Below, one piece after another: positions 45,801-56,344 of a DNA stretch of 64,000 nt. The position numbers and the translations under genes are program-made. The stretch is from Xenoacremonium recifei (taxonomy: Eukaryota; Ascomycota; Sordariomycetes; Hypocreales; Nectriaceae), in assembly GCA_012184525.1 (NCBI GenBank), contig WOFQ01000005.1, forward strand, positions 744,001 through 808,000, written 5' to 3'. Below the pieces are notes generated by a model that was given only the letters and a program-made list of their open reading frames with translations, had not been told where the DNA came from and searched no databases. The first letter of the stretch is position 1. Each line of letters starts with the position of its first letter.

Positions 45801-47117
45801 AACCACCCTACCCGATTCCGCCATCGCGATCGTCCAACCCAGCTGCAATTGCTTTCGGCCGCGTCTGGTTCGTGTCGCTGGCGTCACTCGCTCGCTCACC
45901 GTTGTCACCCTTCCTCTCCTGCCCTCATCGACCAACCTCGGCCAGCGCCACGTCCTGGTCCGCTCCAACAGACTCGAGCATCGCTGGGGCCATCGTTCAT
46001 GACTGATTGCGTTACCAGCTACATAGCCCATCTGCCTTTGCCCGCACAATCGTAGTTGCGCGCGCTCATCACCACTAAAAGGTAGGCAGTACCAACCATC
46101 TGATCCCCATCGCTTCCCCAAGCCCGGTCGTTTTCTCTGCCCCCCCTCCCCTTCCGTCTACCTTTCCCCTCGTACCTCTTACCTCTTCGCGTCAGCTTCA
46201 GCTGCGCAGATACTTAGACCCCGTCAACGGTCAAGGTAGCTTCTGGTTCTCATCAACACCGCCGTCTCCCCGAAGGCGTACAGCTCAACCATTATCACCA
46301 TAATGCACTGCTGAAAGGTTGCTGTTAAAACTTGATTGAGCAGCTGCTCTCGTTGACGGGTATCTTTGTTATCCCCTCCACACTTGGTCTACCTCACTCC
46401 AACGCACGCTCGCCATCCTGCATTCCCACCTTTCACGACTCGCGACTCACGGCTTACAACCTCACCGTCCGCCTGCACGTTACCTCACCGTACGTACAAG
46501 CTCTCACGCGCCTATCACTCATTTCCATTCGCCATACCCGCCCCTCTCGCAGGCCGTGGTTTGCTCTCTGTTCCACCCGGCTCACGTCAATCCTCTAGGT
46601 AGCCCCATCCCAGGCGCTCTCCCAAGTACCCTGACCAGACACGCTTGCGCTGCTGCCAGACCCAGCTCGTGTATCTGTCTGATCCCGACCATCCGCAACC
46701 CGGCCCCTCTCACTTGAGAGGTGTGATGCAACATCACCTACAACAACTGAATACATCGCCCGTAAGTTCTTTGTTCTTTCTTGCGCGACATTCCGTTTCA
46801 TTTGAGCCTCATCCCTTGTCCCCCTCGCGCGCCGTCACGCTTCTTCCATCGCCAGCGATGTCGAGTTCGACCGGCCAGATCCTGTCGAGCACCCCCCGTC
46901 GCGTCACCAGGCCTCGTGGAGCCAGCTCGAGCTTGAAACTGCGATTTGCAGACCCACGCGCCCATGCACAATGACTGGCTTTCTGCCGTCACTCCTCATG
47001 CCGTCTATTTTGGTGGCAGCCGTTACTCTCACCGAGACTTGTTGTTTCCCAGGCCCTCTTGCTCTTCGTTGGCCGTCTGTCCAGGTTGAGCTTTCATATT
47101 GACCGATTGAATAGGAG
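39814..47117. other. 7.3-kb region without recognisable genes between two Myb-like genes
   Basis: No ORF here shows a known domain, and most are mutually overlapping short frames. A purine-rich tract lies near 40190-40230. From about 45130 to 47115 the plus strand is strongly pyrimidine-rich, as in long fungal 5' leaders, and includes a (CCAGCT)4 repeat. The region may hold distal promoters, a long 5' UTR with introns, or non-coding RNA; none is provable by eye. Confidence 0.45.
45758..45781 (+). repeat. Hexanucleotide microsatellite (CCAGCT)4
   Basis: Four perfect tandem copies of CCAGCT inside the pyrimidine-rich leader region. No function is inferred. Confidence 0.8.
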
Positions 47118-48571
47118 ATGCAGCAGTGGCAAGTCGGCCCTGTGCCGGACTACGTGTACTCCAACAATGCACACCAACCCAATGAGATGCAGTGAGTACT
47201 TTTCCGTCTCGTCTCGAGTACTCCCCTTTGCCTCTCGTCTTCCGTTACCCGTCCACCTGCACGACGGATCCAAGGTGCCCAAGGTGTACATGGTACCTCT
47301 GCTATCCCTGGCATCCCGTCGGCTGGACGATGAGTCGTGTATTACCGGCTGCCTACCCCCAGTACTTATATGGTCTTGTCGTCGAAGTCGTTCTGGAGAC
47401 TTGAAGCTACCTTTTTCTTGCTTTGGTTCCTGTAGACCGCCCTCGACACAGCCTGGCCGCTTCCACCATGCCATGTCATGTTGACATAGGTCACATCTCT
47501 CGACCAAGGCGCTTGCTAACCCACGTGCCCTTCACAGCAATCAGCATCCCTACCAGGCTGACATGGCTCGCCGCAATGAGCGCATGGAGTTTCAATACGG
47601 CGCTCCGCAGCCGAATATGGCACCCCAACAGCAACATCATCCCGCTCCAGTGCAGCCACCCATGAATGTACCCCAGCCGTCGTCAAATGCTCCTCCTGCC
47701 CAGCAGCAGCAGCAACAGGCGCCACCGCAGCAGGCTCCGGTCCCTCCACCGCCTCAGCCTCAACGTCAGCGCAAGAGGCCAGCCCCGGCAGCTCCTCCTG
47801 CGGCTGTGTCGGCCCCGCCGGCCCCTGTCGCTCCGGCCCAAGTGCAGCAGCCTCCGCCGCCGCCTCCTCCGGCTGCTCAGTCTGCCACTCCCGCTCAACC
47901 CCAGGCTCCTACGGAAGACGCCAACTCGACTGCTGCGGCCCCACCACCGGCGAAGAAGAGCCGGACCAACACTCCTTGGACCCCTCAAGAGGAACATCGC
48001 CTGAAGCAGATGCGTGATGCTGGTAACAGTTGGGCCGAGATTGCTAAGGTATGTCATGTACCGGAGATGCAGCGAGATTTGTGACTGACCCATGGCGTTT
48101 TAAGACTTTCCCGACGCGAACTGAGGGTTCTGTGAAGAAGCACTGGTACAAGGTATGTGTCTTTTCCAAGCCGTTGCTGTTGATGTGATTACGCTAACAG
48201 GGTGACAGGATATGCATTATGCCGAGTTTGCAGAGGATGAGGTAACTTGACCCGTATTTGCGAGAAAGACTTTGAACGCTGACCGGACACCCGTCACACA
48301 GAGCCAAGCACTGTTGAACGCTATCAAAGAGTACGAGAACAACAAGTGGAAGACTATTGGCCAAAAAGTTGGGAAACCAGCCAAGGTAAGTGACAAACGG
48401 CACAGGGTTCGGCGCTCATAATTAACTGGTCTGGGGCTAGGCTTGCGAACAATATGCCAAGGAACACTTTCCTGGTAGGTCAATCTTTACCTTTTGCCGA
48501 ACTTTACCTAGTCAGGAGACAATAAGACTAACCTCGTACTAGATCTGTTCCCTAACTCTAAGGGAAGATAA
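47118..48571 (+). CDS. Myb-like (two-repeat SANT) transcription factor with Pro/Gln-rich N-terminus
   Basis: Seven exons (47118-47191, 47538-48048, 48105-48152, 48209-48241, 48302-48385, 48441-48474, 48543-48571) join in frame to about 270 aa. The N-terminal half is Pro/Gln/Ala-rich with short polyQ and polyP runs, typical of an activation or scaffold region. A basic RQRKRP patch may be a nuclear signal. The C-terminal part has a Myb/SANT repeat (TPWTPQEEHRLKQMRDAGNSWAEIAKTFPTRTEGSVKKHWYK) and a second degenerate repeat (ALLNAIKEYENNKWKTIGQKVGKPAKACEQYAKEHFP). The first intron (346 bp) is long and its start codon is less certain than the rest. The very small 3' exons are supported by GT-AG pairs and frame. 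Its role is unknown. Confidence 0.8.
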
Positions 48572-50818
48572 ATGACTTTCCCTTGGAGAACTCGTCCTGA
48601 GATGGTTCGACCTTAGACGGCTCGTCCTTAACGATTTGGGCATGAGTTTGCGCGCATTGCTTTATGAAGGCGAAGCGAGAAGAGGTGCTGGTGTATATTG
48701 AATTCATTGTTTGTTTTTTTACTGGCAGGGAAGTGTGGTCAAGGCTAAGGGACTGGATTATTACTCTGGACGACATGGCTATTGATGACGGACATCCGTG
48801 GCCAAATGGATACCAAGGTTTCGAGATGGATCGGATTACGATCTGGTAATGCAAGGCGGCAGGAGGACCAGATTGCGAATGCTTGTGCTTGCGCTGGACG
48901 ATTTCGGCGGCCACGGACTGAACAGAGCAGCGATGGCCGAGTATGGAAACGGGAAACAGGAAATAAGTTGTAATAGGTATCGAGGACATTCGGTGGGATT
49001 CGACTGGAAGTCGTTGCAAAATGACGGAGGTGAGCAACGTTGCTCACACTCAGGATCGACGAATCGGTTACATTCAGATTCTGCCCTTTCCTTCTTCCTT
49101 TGGTGGGAGGCTTTACCGAAGAATGTTGTCTGAAGAGGGATGCCCGAAGAGGGACTTGCGATACTTAGCTTAGTTATACCCCAACGGTTTTTTGTCTTGT
49201 ATGTCTGTTGAACGAAGAGGGATCGAAGTCGAGACGTGCCATATTATGACATGGTATTCAAGGAACTAGCCTAGTATCACGAAGGTTCTAAGAACTACGA
49301 GATACACTGCTACCCAAAGGACCTAGTAACATTGCCTCACCTGTATTTAGACACTAATTTTTAATTTGCTTAGGAAACTCTCGATCTTGACACTGGTGAG
49401 GTGTACTAGAGTGAAATATAAGCAATACTGAACTGATGGACCACATTTATTGCTGAGTACCTTAGTATTGGATGTCATGAAACAGGATAGCTCTCCAAGA
49501 GTACTAAAAGGCTCTAGACAACCTGATGGAGTAGACGAGGGACTATCCCCTGGAGTATCTCGACCCTTACGGGGCAAGAGGGTACGTCTGGGGCATGTAC
49601 CGCGAAGGATCGGGCGTGCGTGGATCTAGCCGTGGTACCCATGACGGAAGTACTTGGGGAGATTCGACGAGTCAGGAAAGAAGGCTTGCTTGGGTCGGGG
49701 AAACGGCCGCTGCAGGGTCAGTAAGTGGCCGGTCTGGGGTAATCCAAGCCTGAGGACATCATGTATTATCTTCCGAGTCCAGGACTTGGTGAATACTTCT
49801 CTGGCTCAGAAAGAAAGGGAGACAGTTGAACTGGCGGCGGTGTTGTCTTCAGGCGCACTGCGGTGGGTGAGGCCGTTGTGCGAATGGGGGCGCGTTGGGA
49901 GAATGGAGAGGGGTTTTTCCCCATGCATTTCACCGAGACGATGATGGAGTCCCGTTCCTGCTTGATTCTGCGTTGTCCTCATTCTGGTAAGTGCCAAAGA
50001 ATTGCTTGAAGTCTCGCAGCACTGTATTCATCAAGCTACAAGTTACTTTCCAACACGGCCTCCACGCAGAATGATACGAAACTGTGTGAGTGGGCCGTAG
50101 GTGGGGATTTATGGCTCGTCAAAGGAAGGATTCCTGTGATGTTGTCTTCGTGGGTCTGGAGCCAGGAAGACAAAGCGCCTGAGCCACGAGGGGTTTCGCT
50201 TTGCTGAACTCATGAGACGCTTATGTGAAGACGAAGATCCTCTTTTGTATGGATTGTAGTTATATATGAAGACATTTTGCCCTGAACCCCTAATAAATGT
50301 GTGATCTGCCCTACTCTTTGTGCCTGCTAGGCGCTGTTGTTTTGCTACGGCTGTACAAGGCACTCCTCATGACCGCCATCTGAGTTAAACTCATGACATG
50401 AAGTTATTCAGTATCGCGGCTGAGGATCAAATTGATAGTCTCAGGTGGTTAACACAAAGGGAAGTGTTCGGTGATGTACTTGGTCTTCCAAGCTCGGAAA
50501 GTATTGGCACCTTGTCTAAAGTTTGAGTTCAAAGACATTCCTGTCCGCAAGTTAAAGGTCGTTAAGATAAATGAGACGGATTATTTCGGTTTCGCTCTTT
50601 TGTGCCCCATTATGTTTTCTTTGCTGGGAATGTCTCTTCTGCTGCCCCTCACAATGAATCTGCCGAGAAGTCCTAAGTTGCCTCCCCTTGAGTCCCCTAA
50701 GGCGCCTCTAAAACAGCTCCACTGTAAAGATATTTGTAGCCCGACGCAAATCACCACCACCGCGAAATGTTCAGAATTTCGACGCGTGATTGACATCTTT
50801 GTTCGAAGATAGTCCGAA
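48572..50818. other. Intergenic region, no gene recognised
   Basis: About 2.2 kb of mixed composition, partly AT-rich from 49100 on. Short ORFs only. I see no transposon ends or repeats. Confidence 0.45.
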
Positions 50819-52420
50819 TCAATCCCTCTTAATTTCTTCACCAGGACGGGCATACGGATCCACCTTTACCTTGCTAAAGTCACGAGCCGGCAACTTATTT
50901 GCAAACAGTAAGTCAAGTTCCTCAAACGTCCGATCTTTGGTCTCTGGAAGTCTGAAATATGCCCACACGAGGCAGATGAAACATGTGCCTGCCCAAAAGA
51001 AGCCCGTTTTCCCGTGCCAGTTCGCTTCTGTGGGGTTGATCATGTAAGGTTCGATGACGTTGCCTATGACTTGAGAAATGTAATAGGCGATACGGGAGAG
51101 GCAGACGCTCTTGTTCCGCAGACGCGTGGCCGAGGTTTCGGATATGATGGCATAGCAAACGGGGCCAACGGTGATGTAGTAGATGAACAACCACAAGAGA
51201 ACAAAGCCGGACTGAACGTAGCTGCTTGTCGAACCTTGGCCTGCGGCGGCGGAAATGATGCCCACGAGAAGCATGCACCCGAACAAGGCAGCGAGTCCAA
51301 CGACGTAAAGCGTCCGTCTTCCAAATCGACCCAAAAGACCCCAGGAGATGATGGTCCCAAGCGATGCGAGGCCTAGCCCTCCGCACGAAAACTTGAACGA
51401 ATTGGACGTGGAGACGCCTGCTTGCACGAAGAAGTAGACTGGTGTTCCGCCAAGTGATGAGCCGCACCAGACCTGGGCGGCAAAGGCAGCGCATGCAATC
51501 TCTGTCCGGCGGAGGTCAACTCCTTTGAAACAGTCCCAATAGCTAGTGCCTGTTTCGATTTCTATCTCGAGCTCGTTGGTATGGCACATCAAAGCGACAG
51601 CTCTCCTGATCTCGGCCCTGTCCCTTGTTGACGACAGTCTCATCATGGAGCTCTCTGCTTCGTCTGTTTGGCCAGTCCGAATGAGCCACCACGGGGACTC
51701 TGGCGCAAACCAGAGCACTGCAAGCAAGGGCAGAGGCCAAGCCCACTGGATGGCGAAAGGGATCCTATAGGCCCATTGATCCCGGCGATTGACGAGACCT
51801 TCGAGAACAGCAGCTGCAATGAGCTGTCCCAGAGCCCAACACAAGTTGACATAGACGGTAAGATAGCCGCGAAGAACAAGGGGGCAAACTTCCGAGGCAT
51901 ATGCCGGGGCCATGGTTGCGAAGACACCCCATGGAAACCCGCAGAGAATGAGACCGACAACTAGGAGAGCGGTGGAAGTTGCGAAGAAGAGGACAAAGAT
52001 GAAGGCCGTAATAGCCATGAGCGAGGCCAATAGGACCTTGCGGTAACCAAACTTGTGAGCTAGATAACCGTTCGCAAACGCACCGAAGATTGCTCCGATA
52101 GTTGGTGCGGCCCCCAGGGCCGATTGCCAGGCGCCGGAGACTTGCCATCCCCCAGCATCACTGTATGATCCGTATCTTTGAGCAAACGCCGGTTGGGCGA
52201 ACAGGGATGATACAAGCACAATGTCGTATCCTTCCATGATGATGGAAGTAGAGACGAGGACCGACCAGAATATGGCTTTGCGGTGGGATTTGAAAGCTTC
52301 GGTGAAGGTCTGAGCATGCTCGTTGATCGCGGCCACGCTCGCCTCTGTAATGGCAGCTTTTGGGTCATCATCATGATGAACAGCTTCAAGATGAGCCGGC
52401 TCGTGTTTTTCTGGGTCCAT
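50819..52420 (-). CDS. MFS sugar transporter (MAL-type alpha-glucoside permease family)
   Basis: Single-exon gene for 533 aa with about 12 membrane segments. Sugar-porter marks are GYDIVLVSSLF (TM1), GYRKVLL between TM2 and TM3, PESPWWL after TM6, GRFGRRTLY between TM8 and TM9, and PETKDRTFEELDLLF after TM12. The N-terminal cytosolic tail is acidic/His-rich. It belongs with fungal maltose/alpha-glucoside:H+ symporters of the plasma membrane, which often take up alpha-linked disaccharides. It lies head-to-tail after a regulator and near GH31 and GH39-like genes, and its promoter holds two copies of the cluster motif. Import of an alpha-glycoside that the intracellular GH31 then cleaves is the simplest reading, but the actual sugar is inference. 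Confidence 0.92.
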   Translation of the reverse strand: MDPEKHEPAHLEAVHHDDDPKAAITEASVAAINEHAQTFTEAFKSHRKAIFWSVLVSTSIIMEGYDIVLVSSLFAQPAFAQRYGSYSDAGGWQVSGAWQSALGAAPTIGAIFGAFANGYLAHKFGYRKVLLASLMAITAFIFVLFFATSTALLVVGLILCGFPWGVFATMAPAYASEVCPLVLRGYLTVYVNLCWALGQLIAAAVLEGLVNRRDQWAYRIPFAIQWAWPLPLLAVLWFAPESPWWLIRTGQTDEAESSMMRLSSTRDRAEIRRAVALMCHTNELEIEIETGTSYWDCFKGVDLRRTEIACAAFAAQVWCGSSLGGTPVYFFVQAGVSTSNSFKFSCGGLGLASLGTIISWGLLGRFGRRTLYVVGLAALFGCMLLVGIISAAAGQGSTSSYVQSGFVLLWLFIYYITVGPVCYAIISETSATRLRNKSVCLSRIAYYISQVIGNVIEPYMINPTEANWHGKTGFFWAGTCFICLVWAYFRLPETKDRTFEELDLLFANKLPARDFSKVKVDPYARPGEEIKRD

Positions 52421-52625
52421 GTTGACTGTGATTTAGAAGTTTGAGTTGTATACTAGCGATAATGGGATGTTTGGGGCTCTCTTTAGTCTTGCGTGTAAGT
52501 GGACATGTCTCTGCATATATATATTTATACAACTATAGCTACTCCTAAGCTCCACATCAGGAGAAGCCATAAAGAAGACCATGGAGACCCTGCATGGGAT
52601 CTGGGGAAACAAAGTCTCTCTGGTT

Positions 52626-52640
52626 GCTCCGATGGGGTAG
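52626..52640 (-). promoter_or_regulatory. Cluster motif copy (CTACCCCATCGGAGC on minus strand)
   Basis: A 15-bp site that matches the inverted copy at 52675-52689 at 14 of 15 positions. It lies 206 bp upstream of the transporter start. The CGG half-site fits a Zn2Cys6 regulator. Confidence 0.6.
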
Positions 52641-52674
52641 TCCTACTCTAGATGTTGATCGGACTATGGGCTCA

Positions 52675-52689
52675 CTACCCCACCGGAGC
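52675..52689 (+). promoter_or_regulatory. Cluster motif copy (CTACCCCACCGGAGC)
   Basis: Second arm of the inverted pair in the transporter promoter. The stretch ACCCCACCGGAGCG (52677-52690) is identical to 58677-58690 in the GH31/GH39 promoter. Confidence 0.6.
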
Positions 52690-52795
52690 GGTGGTTTCTT
52701 GGAGCATCACGCCGGGATTGCAGACTAGAAATTAGGCAAAATAAGTTGGTGGAGAGTCATGTAACCGGCTCTATCCTATTAAAATTTGCAACCAG

Positions 52796-55700
52796 TTACA
52801 GCTGTTGCTCCTGAGTCGTCTGGGTTAGTGCTCCAAGCACTTTCGCATATGCTCGATCTAATCCCCATGAGTGAGTCGTCTCCCCGTTTCCGTATCTATG
52901 ATGAGTGTCATGAGCACATGGCGCAAGATTAGTAGTATCTTGGTCCAGGTCCCCAACAAGAAGTCGTATTCCCTCTTTCAGGATTTTGATCGGTGCGCCT
53001 TGGTCACGTATGTCACCCACCCCCTTCATGTACCCCGACATCTGATGCCCAAACTGCACGTAAGTTTGCACCATTTCATCATCGCAGGGCCTATCTAGGT
53101 GGATGAAGGATGGTTCTGGAAACGGTGGCGTGTGCTCGTAAGAAGGTGACGGTGCTATTCGGATAGCAACATGATCCTCGGGCGAGTCTTGGTTGATGGC
53201 ATCAGAAATAGCCAATGCCCCGGGAGAACGAGACTGTTCTGCCAATGTAGAAGACCAGGCAGACATTGTGCTGTATGCCCAAGCTACCAGTGTGGCAATG
53301 TAGATGCCGAACGGCTCCAGGAAACTGTTCGTGCTGAATCGGCGGACGTGCCAGAACAAGGCACCGCAGTGAATGATCGAAAGCCGAGCCTTGTATTGAT
53401 CTCTCAATGCCCACTGCAGCACGTGGTTGCGGGCCCGTATATACTGTTCGTTGCGCAGCATTTCAGGTCCAGTAGTCAAGGACAATGCACCTGCCAGGGT
53501 CTGTAGATGCTCTGTTGGGGTCAAGAGGATGAGTCGTGCGAGATGGAGGTGAAAGATTGTATGTTGTTCCCACCCTCCGGATTTCGCAGCTTTCCCGTTG
53601 GCAGACCAATGAAGGATATCTAGACAGTCGCTGGCGCTATTCCTCCAGTTTGATAATAATGGTGTTGACGGGGGCCAAGTCTCCTCTACTGCTGTCGACT
53701 TTGCGCGAGCCTGGATCTTCGCGCATGGAGTCCAAGACGAGAGTTGGGTCAGGTTGTCACATATGACCTCTTTGGTCTTGCGATAAACACCGTAGATGAG
53801 AAGTATAGTGCTGAACTGACTGAGATCCGCGGGAAGCCTTTTCTCCAGGTAGAGCACTTCAAGCGCTTCTAGCAATGTCACTATGTGTGCCCGAGTTAGC
53901 TCAAACTTGAACGAGAAAAAAAACCTAAATGCTGCGATATGCTGTACATACCAGAATCAGATCGCTCACTCGTTGTTCCGCCTGCCAATGGACTCTCCCA
54001 AATATCTTCTGAGCATGGCAGTGGACTTTTCGCATCGGTAAGTCGCATCAAAGGTTGACATCCGAACTCATAAGCGAACATTGAATCAAGAAGCTATAAC
54101 ATGTTAGTGAAATTTGATGCATGGAATATATTGAGATGGATCGCATCCCAGGAAAACTGACCCATATCATCATTCCAGTTCTGATCCGAGATTGCCTCAT
54201 CAGCCAGTCTTGCGCTGAAGCATCAGTCCCAAGCGTCGGTACTACCGCGCTTTTGTTCGAAGAAAGTAGACAAAGGGTCCTACAGGCTTCCACGATACAA
54301 TATCTCTCCGCAAATGCAGATCTCATCAAGCCTGATTTGCCGCTATATAGCATATAAATGATCTTTAGGATAGTGCATTGTAAAATGGGGATGCTTGGGA
54401 AGTTTGCCCGACCCTGCGGCAAACATGGCACCCATGGTGTTTTCTCCTCTTCTGGGAGAGATGTCGAGAGTCGGGCTAAGGCTTTTCGTAGGAGGGAAAA
54501 CAACAAATCTCCTGACTGATGGTCGTCTGTACCCCGATACGTCGCGCCTACTGTAGCCACGGCGAGAAGTAGAATCCATTGCTCGGTGCATTCAGATTGA
54601 AAGGTGCTTTTGCGGAGGAAAGGATATGCGGGGTGGAAATTGGTGAAATAGAGCTGAGCGAATGCTCTGATATACTCCAGCGACGGAAGCGTTGACATAT
54701 CCACTTCGAGTGACTGTAGCTGGATCTCAGTCTGGATCCCACGAATCATGTTATTATATGCCTCGCTTGATACGAGTTCACTTCCTCGTACTAGTGCCAG
54801 AATGTTTTGATGCGATTGAGATGTCTTTTGGCCTTCAGGGTTCGGGCTCTCGGTCATGGCCACAGCATCTACACAGAAGAGAGAACGTCTTCGAGCGAGG
54901 TGGCCATGGAACGGTGCTCTTGCACCATCACCATCGACGTAGTACTCGCCTTCGGTAGATCTGGATGGAGCTGAGCTGGGTGTTGCAGGTGAAAGTGCAT
55001 GGCTGGTCTCCCGAGTGTTACCATGCTGCACATTTTGCTCTCCCATTTGAACTCGTTCTTCTAGTATAAGCTGGGCTTCCGCTTCTGCCGACTCTTGAGG
55101 TTCCCTGTTCATCTCAAACCCATTCAATAGCAGAGAGGACCCGAACAATCTTGTATCGATATTTGCGTTCAGATCTGTTGTGAGTTGGTTCTCCCACCCA
55201 AGAAGATTTTGTGGCGGGGGTGACAGCCAATTCGTGGACAGCACGCCAAGAGCCTGCTCAATCGAGTCATTGCCTGAGCCCATGGCATAGATGTTGTCTC
55301 CCCGGTACTGGAGACGTCCCTGGTCGGTTTGAGAGTCGCTGTTGAACGTATGTCCAAGTGCTCCGATCCACGGTGCGTCGTGTGAGATATCGGGCATCAC
55401 TGGTTGCACATCCGAGTTTCCAATCCACGTGCAATCCACGCTCTGATTGATGTCGATGCAGTCCTGATTAAATGACATTTCTTCATTCTCATTCAGGGAA
55501 AAATTGCGCGTCTCCGCGTCGGCACCCGAGGGGCCGAGGCTAACTGAGGGAGTCTGACCAAGACCAGGCTCCCGAGGAACGACTCTCGAAGGCGACATGG
55601 CTGCCTCAAGCTGCCTAGATGAGGCCGCGGTGCGCCTCTGGGCAGCAGGATAGTTGCATTCTAGTTTTCGCTCTTCACATCGTCTGCATGGGATCCCTCT

Positions 55701-56033
55701 TGAGCAGCGGACGCGGGTGGCCGCACATTCCCGGCAAGCCCTGTCAGAAACCACATTTATGGGCTCGGGGGGATCTTCCTGGTGAAGAGCACAGTGACGG
55801 CTGAGCACGTCTCTTGACGGAAACAAAATTGTCAGCTTCTCCCCATACGCTTATTGTTGAAGAATCGCTCACGGCCTGGAGAAGCCCTTCCCGCACGTTG
55901 AGCACTTGAACGGCTTTTCCCTCGTATGGCTTCTCAGATGCCTCTTCAGATGTTCCCGTCGCACAAATGTGCTGTCGCAAATGTCACATTTGTTCGTAGA
56001 CGCGGACGAAGGCTTTGAGACACGCCTGGCCAT
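52796..56033 (-). CDS. C2H2 + Zn2Cys6 dual zinc-finger transcription factor
   Basis: Exons 56033-55873, 55812-54162, 54093-53952 and 53880-52796 give about 1012 aa. The N-terminus has two C2H2 fingers (C16/C19/H32/H36 and C44/C47/H60/H64, with the TREKPFK linker), followed by a Zn2Cys6 cluster at C80, C83, C90, C96, C99 and C106. Then comes a long disordered region and a fungal-specific TF domain starting near SLEYIRAFAQLYFTNFHPAYPFLRK. It should be nuclear and bind CGG-containing sites. The first intron splits the second finger and gives FSRPDVLSRH. It sits between the permease and the GH31 gene, both on the same strand. Its own promoter region lacks the cluster motif, so strong autoregulation by that site is not indicated. 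A pathway-specific role is inferred. Confidence 0.9.
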
Positions 56034-56344
56034 CGGGCGACCTGCACGCGGATCGGCGTCGCGTCGTATAAGGGCTCTTGCTGTATGAACAATAGCGTGG
56101 CTAGATCAGAGAGTAGAACGGTTGTTGTTTTGTCGGTGGCCTGAGGGGACTTTGCCCAGGCCGGTTCGGCATGCGGGGGTTGGCGATCCCCCAGCTTTCC
56201 TCCACAGAACCCGGCAACTTTACTTGTGCGGTTGTAGACTCATCACAACAACACGTGGTGCTTCGATTTTGTTCAAGTTGTAACGCAAGTAGGTAGCTAT
56301 TGTATATATGTCTATCTAGCTAGGCATACTTTATCTCACAGACA
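56034..56344 (-). promoter_or_regulatory. Promoter region of the dual zinc-finger regulator
   Basis: About 310 bp between the regulator start and the 3' end of the GH31 gene. It has a CACGTG at about 56252 and no CCCCA(T/C)CGGAG site by eye. Confidence 0.45.

Larger units (their letters stand above)
52421..52795 (-). promoter_or_regulatory. Promoter of sugar transporter gene
   Basis: Contains TATAAATA on the minus strand at 52522-52529, about 100 bp upstream of the start, and two oppositely oriented copies of the CCCCA(T/C)CGGAG motif. It also holds the 3' end region of the regulator gene. Confidence 0.55.
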
